The notes under the pieces were generated by a model that worked only from the letters and a program-made list of their open reading frames with translations, made no database searches and was not told the origin of the DNA. From Bacillota bacterium (GTDB lineage Bacteria > Bacillota > Clostridia > Christensenellales > SZUA-584): a stretch of DNA of 64,000 nt. How positions within the stretch are numbered: position 1 is the first letter of the stretch; every line of letters begins with the position of its first letter. Positions 40,683-49,018 of the stretch are shown one piece after another. Position numbers and translations under genes: made by a program. The DNA is taken from contig JAEWCC010000051.1 of the NCBI GenBank assembly GCA_023390815.1, positions 6,511 through 70,510 of the forward strand, written 5' to 3'.

Positions 40683-41729
40683 ATGGCGGGAAAGATGCTG
40701 CAGGTCACGCTGGAGGAACCCGGCAGACTCAAAAAGCAGATGGTGGATATTCCGGAGCCGGGCAAGGGCGAGATACGGGTGAAGGTGGAACGCATTGGGC
40801 TATGCGGTTCTGATGCGACGATTTTTCATGGGCTGCACCCGTATGTGAAGTATCCGGTGGTGATGGGGCATGAATTTGCGGGCGTTGTGTCGAAGCTTGG
40901 CGATGGCGTAACCGGTCCCGCCGTTGGGACGCGCGTGACGGTAATCCCGCATCTCGTGTGCGGGGAGTGCCATGCGTGCAAAAACGAGATCTATAATTTC
41001 TGCGAGCAGCTGCGCTGCACGGGCGCGGAGGCGGATGGCGCGCACTGCGAATACAAGGTGATGCCGAAAGAGATGGTGCTGCCCATTCCGGACGAAATGA
41101 GTATGGACGATGCGGCGCTTGTGGAACCCGCGTGCGTGGCGTACCACGGCGCCAAGCGCGGCGAGGTGAAACCGGACGATATCGCATTGATCGTGGGCGC
41201 TGGGCCGATCGGCAACTTCTGTTTGCAGAGCGTGAAAGCGCTGGGCGCGAAGCGAGTGATCATCGCCGACGTGGATGAGTATCGCCTTGGACTTGCGGAG
41301 GCGCTGGGCGCGGATGGCGTCATCAATGTAAAGAAAGAGACACTGGAAGAAGGGCTTACGCGCCTTGCGGGTGGGCCGAAGGAAGTCGGGGTGTTCTACG
41401 ATTGCGTGGGCGGCAAGGGCGAGGTGTTTAACCAGATGCTGCTGCTTGCGGCACGCGGCAGCCGCATCGTGATCATCGGTGTGCTGCAGAGTGAGTACAA
41501 CGTACCCAACCTGCCGGATTTCGTGCAGCATGAGCTGCGTCTTTCCGGCACGACAATGTACACGCCGCAGGATTACCGCGACATGATCCGGTTGATGTCC
41601 AAGGGCACGATCTCGACCAAGGGGTTGATATCGCATCATTTCCGTCTGGACGAAATCGAAAGCGTATTTGAGAACCTCGTGGAAAAGCACACCGAGCCGT
41701 ATTTCAAGGTGGTATTTACGGTCGGCTAG
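40683..41729 (+). CDS. Zinc-dependent alcohol/sugar dehydrogenase (MDR family)
   Basis: 348 residues. The catalytic zinc Cys is in GLCGSD and the His-Glu in GHEF; the structural zinc Cys are spaced as in CGECHACKNEIYNFC. The Rossmann fold has GAGPIGNFCLQSVKALGAK with ADVDEYR for NAD(H) selectivity (Asp rather than basic residues at the strand end). It resembles sorbitol, threonine and galactitol dehydrogenases and should oxidise a polyol or sugar in this operon. It begins three bases after the isomerase-like stop and has GGGGAG upstream. Confidence 0.92.
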   Translation: MAGKMLQVTLEEPGRLKKQMVDIPEPGKGEIRVKVERIGLCGSDATIFHGLHPYVKYPVVMGHEFAGVVSKLGDGVTGPAVGTRVTVIPHLVCGECHACKNEIYNFCEQLRCTGAEADGAHCEYKVMPKEMVLPIPDEMSMDDAALVEPACVAYHGAKRGEVKPDDIALIVGAGPIGNFCLQSVKALGAKRVIIADVDEYRLGLAEALGADGVINVKKETLEEGLTRLAGGPKEVGVFYDCVGGKGEVFNQMLLLAARGSRIVIIGVLQSEYNVPNLPDFVQHELRLSGTTMYTPQDYRDMIRLMSKGTISTKGLISHHFRLDEIESVFENLVEKHTEPYFKVVFTVG

Positions 41730-41739
41730 GGAGGAAAGT

Positions 41740-43236
41740 ATGGGCTTACTCGGAATCGATTTGGGTTCGAGCAGCGTCAAGGGAGTTGTGTTTGATCACA
41801 GCGGGCGGCCGATCGCTTCGGCCGCCCGGAGCTATGAGACGCTGCGTCCAGCGCCGGACGCCGCAGAAGCGGACGCACAGAAAATTTGGGAAGCTGCGGC
41901 GGGCGTAATCCGCGAGCTGGCGCGGGGCGCGGAACCGATCGAAGCGCTGGCGGTCAGTTCTCATGGAGAGACGTTCATTCCGGTGGACGCGCATGGCGAA
42001 CCCGCAGGCTTTGCCATGATGAATTCGGACAACCGCGCGGTCAAGGAGATTCGGCAGCTCACCAAAGAGCTGGGTGAACGGGAACTGTATGCCATCACGG
42101 GTGTTCCCGCGCATCCGATGTTCGCGCTACCCAAGATCATGTGGCTCAAAAAACACCGTCCTGAAACGTATGCCAAAACTGCCCGTTTTTTAAGCGTGGG
42201 CGACTTCATACTTTCCCGGCTGGGTACGGGCTGCTACACGGATGTATCGATGGCGAGCCGCACGTTCGGGTTTAATATCAACAAACGCGCATGGTCGGAC
42301 GATATTTTAACTGCGGCTGGTGTTAAAGAGTCGCAGTTTTCAGAGATCACGGAGTCCGGCAGGTGTTGCAGCGTTGTGCCGCCCGATACGGCGCGGGAGC
42401 TGGGGCTTAAAGCCGGGGTCGTGCTGGCACTGGCAGGGCACGACCAGCCGTGCGGCGCGTTCGGTTCGGGCGCGTACCGGGGCGGCGACGCGGCGGTATC
42501 GGCAGGCACATACGAGTCGGTTAACGCCGTGACGGATGAACCGGGCAACAACGACCGTGCTTTTGAATTCCGCGCGAACTCCTATCCGCACGTCGTGCCG
42601 GGCACCTACATCAATCTCGCGTTCTTTCCGGCCGGGTTCTCTACCTCATGGTTCGTGGACGAATTCTGTCATGCGGACAAGGAACAGGCTGCGAAACTGG
42701 GCGTCAGCGTTTATGAGTATCTCGGAAATTGCATGACCGAGCGCCCGTCGGGCCAGCTTTTTCTGCCTTACCTCATCGGCTCCGGTACGCCCTATTGGGA
42801 CCCGTCTGTTCGCGGCGCGCTGCTGGGCATTACGCCCACCACGGGGCGGCACGATGTATTCCGCGCGATATTTGAAGGCCTCGCGTTTGAACTGAAACTG
42901 AATATAGAAAACATGGAGCGTATCGGTATTCGCCTCGACGAAATGGTCATCAGCGGCGGCAACTCCCGGCTGGATTTTTCGGTGCAGCTGCGGGCCGACG
43001 TGACGGGCAAGCGCTTTGCGCGCATCGATACGGCGGAGACCGTATGCAAGGGCGCGGCGATGCTGGCGGGCGTTGCTGCCGGTATATATTCGGATTATGA
43101 GGATGCGGTGAAAAGGACCGCCGCTTCGCGGGAAGTATTCGCGCCAAGGGCGGAAGCCGCGCGGCAATATGAAAAGCCGTATGTCAACTATAAAAAGATA
43201 TACCGAGCGATTCGGACGATCCGGACGCGCGGATAA
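41740..43236 (+). CDS. FGGY-family carbohydrate kinase (second)
   Basis: 498 residues. The first phosphate loop is GIDLGSSSVKGVVFD. LAVSSHGETFIPVD and SVGDFILSRLTG-like LSVGDFILSRLG lie in FGGY-N. GGDAAVSAGTYESVNAVTD and VISGGNSRLDFSVQLRADVTG are the C-terminal nucleotide region. GGGAGGA precedes ATG 41740, 10 bases after the dehydrogenase. It phosphorylates a ketose, polyol or aldose; the adjacent isomerase-like protein suggests a ketose product. It has no close sequence match with the kinase at 8910. Confidence 0.9.
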   Translation: MGLLGIDLGSSSVKGVVFDHSGRPIASAARSYETLRPAPDAAEADAQKIWEAAAGVIRELARGAEPIEALAVSSHGETFIPVDAHGEPAGFAMMNSDNRAVKEIRQLTKELGERELYAITGVPAHPMFALPKIMWLKKHRPETYAKTARFLSVGDFILSRLGTGCYTDVSMASRTFGFNINKRAWSDDILTAAGVKESQFSEITESGRCCSVVPPDTARELGLKAGVVLALAGHDQPCGAFGSGAYRGGDAAVSAGTYESVNAVTDEPGNNDRAFEFRANSYPHVVPGTYINLAFFPAGFSTSWFVDEFCHADKEQAAKLGVSVYEYLGNCMTERPSGQLFLPYLIGSGTPYWDPSVRGALLGITPTTGRHDVFRAIFEGLAFELKLNIENMERIGIRLDEMVISGGNSRLDFSVQLRADVTGKRFARIDTAETVCKGAAMLAGVAAGIYSDYEDAVKRTAASREVFAPRAEAARQYEKPYVNYKKIYRAIRTIRTRG

Positions 43237-43246
43237 AGGAGAGACT

Positions 43247-44356
43247 ATGAACAGCCGGGAGAGGGTGCGCGCAGCGCTTCGTAACCAGCAGTCGGACCGT
43301 GTTCCGATCGATTTTGGCGGCACAATCGTCACATGCCTTGACTTGAAGGCGCATGAAAACCAGCTCAATTACTATGGCATCCGGCGCGACGCGGGGCCGG
43401 TCATCGACTATACGATGGGTACGGTGGAACCCGCCGAAGAGCTGATGCAAAAGTTTGGATCGGATGTACGCCGAATCGGCATGAACGTAAGCCGTCCGAA
43501 TATCGTGAACGATATGTACACGGACGGATTCGGAATGGTGCTGCGAAAAGCCAATCCGCACGAATATTTCGATGTGATCCATCATCCGCTGGAGAATGCC
43601 ACGATCGATGATATCGAGAAAATGACGCTGCCGGACCCGGACAACGAAGCGCTATACAAGGGACTGAAGGAAAAAGCGCAGCGGCTTTACGAGACCACCG
43701 ATTACGCGCTGGTCGCGGACTTCGGCGTGCCGGGGTTTTACGAGACCTCGCAGAAGCTGCGCGGGTATGAAAACATTGCATGCGACCTGCTGGCCGACAC
43801 AGATTTTGTGTTTGCGCTTTACGACAAACTGCTCGCATTGCAGAAGCGCTGGTTCAAAAACTATCTCGAATGCGTCGGGGACTACGTGGAAGCGATCGGT
43901 TACGCGGATGATCTTGGTATGCAGGACAGACCGCAGATATCGCCGCAGACCTACCGCGACGTGATCAAACCGTACCACACGCAGATATTCAAGTACATCC
44001 ACGAACTGGCGGACGTGAAGGTGCTGCTGCACAGCTGCGGCGCGATCTCGCCGATCATTGAGGACCTCGTGGAGGCAGGGGTGGACGTATTCAACCCGCT
44101 GCAGACGCGTGCGGCGGGTATGGAACCCGAAGTTTTGAAGGAAAAGTTCGATGGAAAGTTCGTATTTTGGGGCGGCTTCGACGAGCAGCAGATACTGCCG
44201 TTCGGCACGAAGGAGCAGATCGAAAAAGAGGTTCGGCGCTTGATGAGCCACATGGCGCCTGGCTATGTGTTTGGCCCCGGCCATAACATCCAGGCGGATA
44301 CAAAACCCGAAAATGTCGAAGCGATGTTCGCTTTCGCACAAACATTGCGCGGCTGA
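43247..44356 (+). CDS. URO-D/MtaA superfamily protein with HxC motif (second operon, second copy)
   Basis: 369 residues. MNSRERVRAALRNQQSDRVP is the classic start of the catabolic URO-D group. VKVLLHSCGAI has the His-x-Cys pair, and FVFWGGFDEQQILPFGTKEQI ends the barrel. ATG at 43247 has AAAGGAGA upstream, 10 bases after the kinase gene. It closes the operon before a perfect 12-bp terminator. Its N-terminus and FWGGFD region are closest in style to the 31623 protein in the fucose operon. Confidence 0.82.
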   Translation: MNSRERVRAALRNQQSDRVPIDFGGTIVTCLDLKAHENQLNYYGIRRDAGPVIDYTMGTVEPAEELMQKFGSDVRRIGMNVSRPNIVNDMYTDGFGMVLRKANPHEYFDVIHHPLENATIDDIEKMTLPDPDNEALYKGLKEKAQRLYETTDYALVADFGVPGFYETSQKLRGYENIACDLLADTDFVFALYDKLLALQKRWFKNYLECVGDYVEAIGYADDLGMQDRPQISPQTYRDVIKPYHTQIFKYIHELADVKVLLHSCGAISPIIEDLVEAGVDVFNPLQTRAAGMEPEVLKEKFDGKFVFWGGFDEQQILPFGTKEQIEKEVRRLMSHMAPGYVFGPGHNIQADTKPENVEAMFAFAQTLRG

Positions 44357-44404
44357 ACACGCGGAACCAACTGCCGATAGTGACATATATATCGTAAACC
44401 AGAT

Positions 44405-44440
44405 AATAACGTTCGTAGTAACACGAACGTTATTTATATT
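44405..44440 (+). terminator. Terminator of the second catabolic operon
   Basis: AATAACGTTCGT and ACGAACGTTATT form a perfect 12-bp stem with a six-base loop, followed by TATATTTG. The ACGAAC half also resembles a PurR half-site, so a dual role at the purine promoter is not excluded. Confidence 0.75.
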
Positions 44441-44465
44441 TGATTGTAAAATGTATGCGATTTCG

Positions 44466-44494
44466 TTGACACGGGATAGGCTCGTCCATTAGAC
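44466..44494 (+). promoter_or_regulatory. Promoter of the purine operon
   Basis: TTGACA (44466-44471) and TTAGAC (44489-44494) with a 17-base spacer, about 50 bases before purE. No purine riboswitch is seen in the short leader. Confidence 0.6.
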
Positions 44495-44546
44495 TGGTTA
44501 TATCAATTAAGGACAGAAGACGACAAATTATACCGGGGAGACGAAA

Positions 44547-45041
44547 ATGAAAGCAGCCGTCATCATGGGGTCGAAATCCGATCTGCCCGTTCTCGAAAAA
44601 ACGATTAAAACACTCAAAAGCTTTGGTGTCGAGGTAGAAGCGCATGTGATGAGCGCACACCGCACGCCCGACACGGCGCACGCATTCGCCGCGTCCGCGG
44701 CGGAGAGCGGCATCGAGGTGATCATTGCCGCAGCGGGAAAAGCCGCGCATCTTGCGGGCGTACTCGCCGCATATACGACGCTGCCTGTGATTGGGCTGCC
44801 GGTTAAGTCCTCCACGATGGACGGTTTCGACTCGCTGCTGTCCACGGTGCAGATGCCGCCCGGCATTCCCGTGGCGACCGTGGCGATCGACGGCGCGGAG
44901 AACGCCGCGCTGCTCGCCGTGCAGATACTCGCCGTTAAGTATGATGCGCTCAAGGACAAGCTTGCTGCGCACAAGAAGGACATGGCGGCCAAGGTACTCG
45001 AAGCGGATAAAAATCTTCAGAAGGAGATTGGAATATTATGA
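44547..45041 (+). CDS. purE: N5-carboxyaminoimidazole ribonucleotide mutase
   Basis: 164 residues. GSKSDLPVLEKTIKTLKSFG, MSAHRTPD, IAAAGKAAHLAGVLA and SSTMDGFDSLLSTVQMPPG are the PurE motifs (catalytic His in SAHRTP). No purK gene lies next to it, so it may either use N5-CAIR made elsewhere or act as a class II AIR carboxylase; the sequence alone does not settle this. It opens the operon, and its stop overlaps the purC start by four bases. Confidence 0.95.
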   Translation: MKAAVIMGSKSDLPVLEKTIKTLKSFGVEVEAHVMSAHRTPDTAHAFAASAAESGIEVIIAAAGKAAHLAGVLAAYTTLPVIGLPVKSSTMDGFDSLLSTVQMPPGIPVATVAIDGAENAALLAVQILAVKYDALKDKLAAHKKDMAAKVLEADKNLQKEIGIL

Positions 45042-45745
45042 AAAAGCTGGAGCAGATCTACGAGGGCAAAGCAAAAAGAGTGTACACCACGGATAACGCC
45101 GACTATGTGATCGTCGATTACAAGGACGATGCGACGGCGTTCAATGGCCTTAAAAAAGGCACCATCGTAGGCAAGGGCATCGTCAACAACAAGGTATCAA
45201 ACCATTTCTTCCGTCTGCTGGAGAGCAAGGGCATCCCGACGCACTATGTGGAGCAGCTCTCGGATCGTGAAACGGTCGTTCGCAAGGTCGATATCGTGCC
45301 GGTCGAGGTGATTATACGCAACCGCGCTGCGGGCAGCTTTTCCAAACGCATGGGCGTAGAGGAAGGCAAGTCTCTGTTGTGCCCAATCCTCGAGTTCAGC
45401 TATAAGAACGACGAGCTGGGCGATCCTTTCATCAACTCGTACTACGTGCGCGCATTGGGACTCGCGACGGACGAGGAGATGGACAAGATAAGAGAGTATT
45501 CGTTCAAAGTCAACGACATCCTCTCAGCCTACCTCAAGGAGATGGGCATCGATCTTATCGACTTCAAGCTGGAGTTCGGCCGTTTCCACGGCGACATCAT
45601 ACTCGCGGACGAGATATCGCCCGATACCTGCCGTTTCTGGGACACCGCGACGGGCAAGAAACTCGACAAGGATCGTTTCCGCAGGGACCTCGGCGACGTC
45701 GAGGAAGCGTATCAGGAAATCATCCGGAGGTTGATGGGAGAATAG
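45038..45745 (+). CDS. purC: Phosphoribosylaminoimidazole-succinocarboxamide synthase
   Basis: 235 residues, the standard length. YEGKAKRVY, VPVEVIIRNRAAGSFSKR, LLCPILEFSYKND and DFKLEFGRFHGDIILADEISPDTCRFWD are the SAICAR-synthetase signatures (ATP-binding and aspartate-binding regions). It joins CAIR and aspartate in purine synthesis. It overlaps purE by four bases and is one base from purF, so translation is coupled. Confidence 0.96.
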   Translation: MKKLEQIYEGKAKRVYTTDNADYVIVDYKDDATAFNGLKKGTIVGKGIVNNKVSNHFFRLLESKGIPTHYVEQLSDRETVVRKVDIVPVEVIIRNRAAGSFSKRMGVEEGKSLLCPILEFSYKNDELGDPFINSYYVRALGLATDEEMDKIREYSFKVNDILSAYLKEMGIDLIDFKLEFGRFHGDIILADEISPDTCRFWDTATGKKLDKDRFRRDLGDVEEAYQEIIRRLMGE

Positions 45746-45746
45746 C

Positions 45747-47210
45747 ATGCCAGCACGTTACAGAATCCCCACGCCCTACGAGCGCTGCAAACCGGACGAC
45801 GACTGCATGCACGAAGAGTGCGGCATATTCGGCATCTACTGCGCGGACGCAAGCATCGAACCCGCCGACGCCGCGTATTACGGCCTTTTCGCATTGCAGC
45901 ATCGCGGACAGGAAAGCGCGGGCATCGCGGTTGCGCGCGCGGGAAAGATCGATTATCATAAGAGCATGGGGCTGGTGCAGGAGGTCTTCCGCGACAGCCT
46001 GGACAAGCTGAAGGGCGGGCATGCCGCCATCGGCCATGTGCGCTATTCCACCATGGGCGACAGCCTGCTCGTGAATGCGCAGCCGCTCGTGATCAGCTCC
46101 AAAAAGGGCAACCTCGCACTCGCGCACAACGGCAACCTGATCAACGCCAAGGAGCTGCGCGACGACCTCGAAAACAGCGGCGCGATATTCCAGACCACCA
46201 TCGACTCCGAAGTGATTGCAAGCCTCATCGCCAAGCACAGCGGCGGGGATATCATTGAAGGTATCACGAAAACCATGGAGCTCATCAAGGGCAGCTACGC
46301 ACTCGTGATCATGACGCCCGATGCGGTGATCGGCGTGCGCGACCCCAAGGGTATCCGGCCCATCGCGCTCGGGCGCATCGACGACTCGTTCGTGTTCGCG
46401 TCCGAATCGAGCGCGCTCGATACCATCGGCGCGGAGTTCATCCGCGACCTTCGGCCCGGCGAGATCGTCGTGGCCGACAAAAACGGTTTAAAATCCTATC
46501 AGGGGCATCGCGCGATGGATACCGCGCTGTGCATCTTTGAATACGTATATTTCGCCCGGCCCGACTCGGACATCGACGGCATACCGGTGCACAAGGCACG
46601 CGAGCGCGCGGGTGAGTTGCTCGCGATGGCGGGCCATGTAGACGCGGATGTGGTCGCGGCGGTGCCGGACTCCGCGATGCACGCGGCAATGGGTTATTCC
46701 CGGCAGTCGGACATCCCGTATATCACCGCGCTGTCCAAGAACCGTTATGTGGGGCGCACGTTCATACAGCCCTCGCAGGGCAAGCGAGAAATGGGTGTAT
46801 CCGTTAAGCTGAGCGCGTTAAAGCGCAATGTGCGCGGCAAGCGCGTGCTGCTCGTGGACGACTCCATCGTGCGCGGCACAACCTCCAAACGCATCATCGA
46901 AATGCTCAAGCTTGCGGGCGCGAAGGAAGTACATATGCAGATCAGTTCGCCGCCCATCAAGCATCCATGTTTCTTTGGCATCGATACGTCCTCGCACGAT
47001 CAATTGATCGGCGCTTCCCATTCCGTCGAGGAGATTCGCAAGCTCATCGGTGCGGACTCGCTGAACTATTTGCGTATCGAAGATCTGCTAAAGACAGTGG
47101 AAGGCGCGGCCTGCAACTTCTGCGCGGGCTGCTTCGACGGGAAATACCCTGACGACGTATCCTGCCTGCTTAAAAACGGCGGCGGTAAAAAGAACGCATT
47201 GGACAAATGA
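45747..47210 (+). CDS. purF: Amidophosphoribosyltransferase
   Basis: 487 residues. The N-terminal nucleophile amidotransferase begins at Cys in HEECGIFGIY (about residue 25), so a propeptide is probably removed as in Bacillus PurF. NLALAHNGNLIN and STMGDSLLVNAQP follow. The phosphoribosyltransferase domain has RVLLVDDSIVRGTTS. Cys residues in NFCAGCFDG and elsewhere match the iron-sulphur ligands of the Bacillus-type enzyme. First committed step of purine synthesis, feedback inhibited by nucleotides. Confidence 0.97.
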   Translation: MPARYRIPTPYERCKPDDDCMHEECGIFGIYCADASIEPADAAYYGLFALQHRGQESAGIAVARAGKIDYHKSMGLVQEVFRDSLDKLKGGHAAIGHVRYSTMGDSLLVNAQPLVISSKKGNLALAHNGNLINAKELRDDLENSGAIFQTTIDSEVIASLIAKHSGGDIIEGITKTMELIKGSYALVIMTPDAVIGVRDPKGIRPIALGRIDDSFVFASESSALDTIGAEFIRDLRPGEIVVADKNGLKSYQGHRAMDTALCIFEYVYFARPDSDIDGIPVHKARERAGELLAMAGHVDADVVAAVPDSAMHAAMGYSRQSDIPYITALSKNRYVGRTFIQPSQGKREMGVSVKLSALKRNVRGKRVLLVDDSIVRGTTSKRIIEMLKLAGAKEVHMQISSPPIKHPCFFGIDTSSHDQLIGASHSVEEIRKLIGADSLNYLRIEDLLKTVEGAACNFCAGCFDGKYPDDVSCLLKNGGGKKNALDK

Positions 47211-47219
47211 GGGGGACAT

Positions 47220-48230
47220 ATGGCGATAACCTATAAGGATGCCGGAGTGGATGTGGAAGCGGGCTATCAGGCGGTGAAGCTCATGAAGGCGCATGCCGAG
47301 TCCACGTTCGACAGCAATGTGCTGCAGGGCCTCGGCTCGTTTGGCGGCATGTACGGCTACGGCGACGATGTGCTCGTGTCCGGTACGGACGGCGTAGGTA
47401 CCAAGCTCAAATGCGCGTTCGTGATGGACAAGCATGACACAGTTGGTATCGATTGTGTGGCCATGTGCGCGAATGACGTGGTGTGCCATGGCGCGAAGCC
47501 CATGTTTTTTCTCGATTATATTGCGACGGGCAAGCTGATTCCCGGAGTCGCGGCGGATATCGTCAAGGGTGTCGCAGAGGGCTGCCGACAGGCAGGCTGC
47601 GCTTTGATCGGCGGCGAGACGGCGGAGATGCCGGGCTTCTATGCCGAAGGTGAGTACGACCTCGCGGGCTTCTGCGTGGGCAGCGTCAAACGGGACAAGC
47701 TTATCAACGGCAGCACGATCAAGGCGGGGGACAAACTGATTGGGCTCAAGTCCTCCGGTATCCACAGTAACGGCTTCTCGCTTGTGCGTAAACTGGTGCC
47801 CATGGAGCGCCGTATATTGGATCAGTACCTCGATGCGTTTAAAAAAACGCTCGGCGAGGAATTGCTGACACCCACGCGCATCTATGTTAAGACGGTTCTC
47901 GGACTGATGGATAAATTTGAAATCAAAGGCGCCGCGCATATCACGGGCGGCGGTTTCATTGAAAATATCCCACGCATACTGCCTGCCGGGCTCTGCGCGA
48001 AAATCGAACTGGGCAGCTGGGATATGCCGCCCGTTTTTGAACTGCTTGTGCGCGAAGCGAAGCTGGAACCCGAAAGCGCGTACAACACTTTCAACATGGG
48101 TATCGGCATGGTGCTGGCTGTCAGGACAGAGCAGACGATGGAGATCGCCTATGCCGCGCGTAAGTTCGGCGACGAGGCGTTTATCATCGGCGAGGTTGTG
48201 GAAGGCGAGGGCGTGAAGCTGTGCGGATAG
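47220..48230 (+). CDS. purM: Phosphoribosylformylglycinamidine cyclo-ligase
   Basis: 336 residues. YKDAGVDVEAGYQAVKLMK, VSGTDGVGTKLK, DCVAMCANDVVCHGAKPMFFLD, GGETAEMPGFY and ITGGGFIENIPRILP are the AIR-synthetase motifs. It closes the imidazole ring in purine synthesis. It lies nine bases after purF and overlaps purN by ten bases. Confidence 0.97.
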   Translation: MAITYKDAGVDVEAGYQAVKLMKAHAESTFDSNVLQGLGSFGGMYGYGDDVLVSGTDGVGTKLKCAFVMDKHDTVGIDCVAMCANDVVCHGAKPMFFLDYIATGKLIPGVAADIVKGVAEGCRQAGCALIGGETAEMPGFYAEGEYDLAGFCVGSVKRDKLINGSTIKAGDKLIGLKSSGIHSNGFSLVRKLVPMERRILDQYLDAFKKTLGEELLTPTRIYVKTVLGLMDKFEIKGAAHITGGGFIENIPRILPAGLCAKIELGSWDMPPVFELLVREAKLEPESAYNTFNMGIGMVLAVRTEQTMEIAYAARKFGDEAFIIGEVVEGEGVKLCG

Positions 48231-48847
48231 AAAAGCTGGCCGTCATGGTATCGGGCGGCGGCACAAACCTTCAGGCGGTGCTGGACGCGTGCGCAGACGG
48301 ACGCATCCCCGCCAAAGTCGTTTGCGTGATATCGAGCAAGCCGGGCGTGTTTGCGCTGGAGCGCGCCGAAAAAGCGGGCGTGCCGTCCATGGTGATAAGC
48401 CCCCGCGACTATGCCGATCAACAGGCGCACGACGCCGCGGTGATCGCGGCGATGGAGAGCTTCGGCGTACAGGCGGTGGTGCTGGCGGGCTACATGTCGA
48501 TCCTCGGTACCGATCTGGTCAACCGATTTCCAATCGTCAACATCCATCCCGCACTGATCCCCTCTTTCTGCGGCAAGGGGTATTACGGGCGGCGTGTGCA
48601 CGCGGCGGTGCTCGAATACGGCGCTAAAGTATCCGGCGCGACGGTTCATTTCGTTGACGAGGGTACGGATACCGGCCCGATTATTATGCAAAAAACGGTT
48701 GACGTGCTAGACAACGACACACCCGAAACGCTCGCGGCGCGCATCCTCGAAGTCGAGCACGAGATTCTGCCCAAGTCGGTTGCGCTGCTCTGCGAAGGGC
48801 GGCTGCGCCTCGAAGGCCGACGGGTGAAGATTGCAGATTATATGTAG
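48221..48847 (+). CDS. purN: Phosphoribosylglycinamide formyltransferase
   Basis: 208 residues from a GTG start inside purM. VMVSGGGTNLQAVLDA, AGYMSILG, NIHPALIPSF and GATVHFVDEGTDTGPII carry the active Asn, His and Asp of folate-dependent GAR transformylase. Coupled to purM by overlap. A hairpin begins on the base after its stop codon. Confidence 0.96.
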   Translation: MRIEKLAVMVSGGGTNLQAVLDACADGRIPAKVVCVISSKPGVFALERAEKAGVPSMVISPRDYADQQAHDAAVIAAMESFGVQAVVLAGYMSILGTDLVNRFPIVNIHPALIPSFCGKGYYGRRVHAAVLEYGAKVSGATVHFVDEGTDTGPIIMQKTVDVLDNDTPETLAARILEVEHEILPKSVALLCEGRLRLEGRRVKIADYM

Positions 48848-48981
48848 GGGCGACCAGTGGTCGCCCGCCGTACAAGTGCAGTATGTGGAGCATTGAAAAT
48901 ACCATGAGTATGGCATTTTCACGATGGGATTCTCAAGGGATATTCATCCCTTGAGCGGAGGTTTGGAGGCAGAGCCTCCAA
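48848..48981 (+). repeat. Run of four stem-loops between purN and purH
   Basis: Four perfect or near-perfect hairpins are packed in 134 bases: GGGCGACC-AGT-GGTCGCCC, TGAAAATaCCAT/ATGGcATTTTCA, CTCAAGGGAT-ATTC-ATCCCTTGAG and TTGGAGGC-AGA-GCCTCCAA. None has a long U run. GGGGCGACCAnTGGTCGCCC is a widespread intergenic repeat type in Clostridia. Confidence 0.75.
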
Positions 48982-49018
48982 GTATATTTATTTAGATATT
49001 AATTTGGAGGTTTATCAT

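Noticed and set aside
44405..44434. PurR box reading of the perfect ACGAAC palindrome before purE
   Set aside because: Its stem, loop and following T-rich tract fit a terminator of the preceding operon better; kept only as a remark there.
48848..48981. CRISPR array reading of the hairpins after purN
   Set aside because: The four hairpins differ in sequence, have no repeated direct unit and no spacers.
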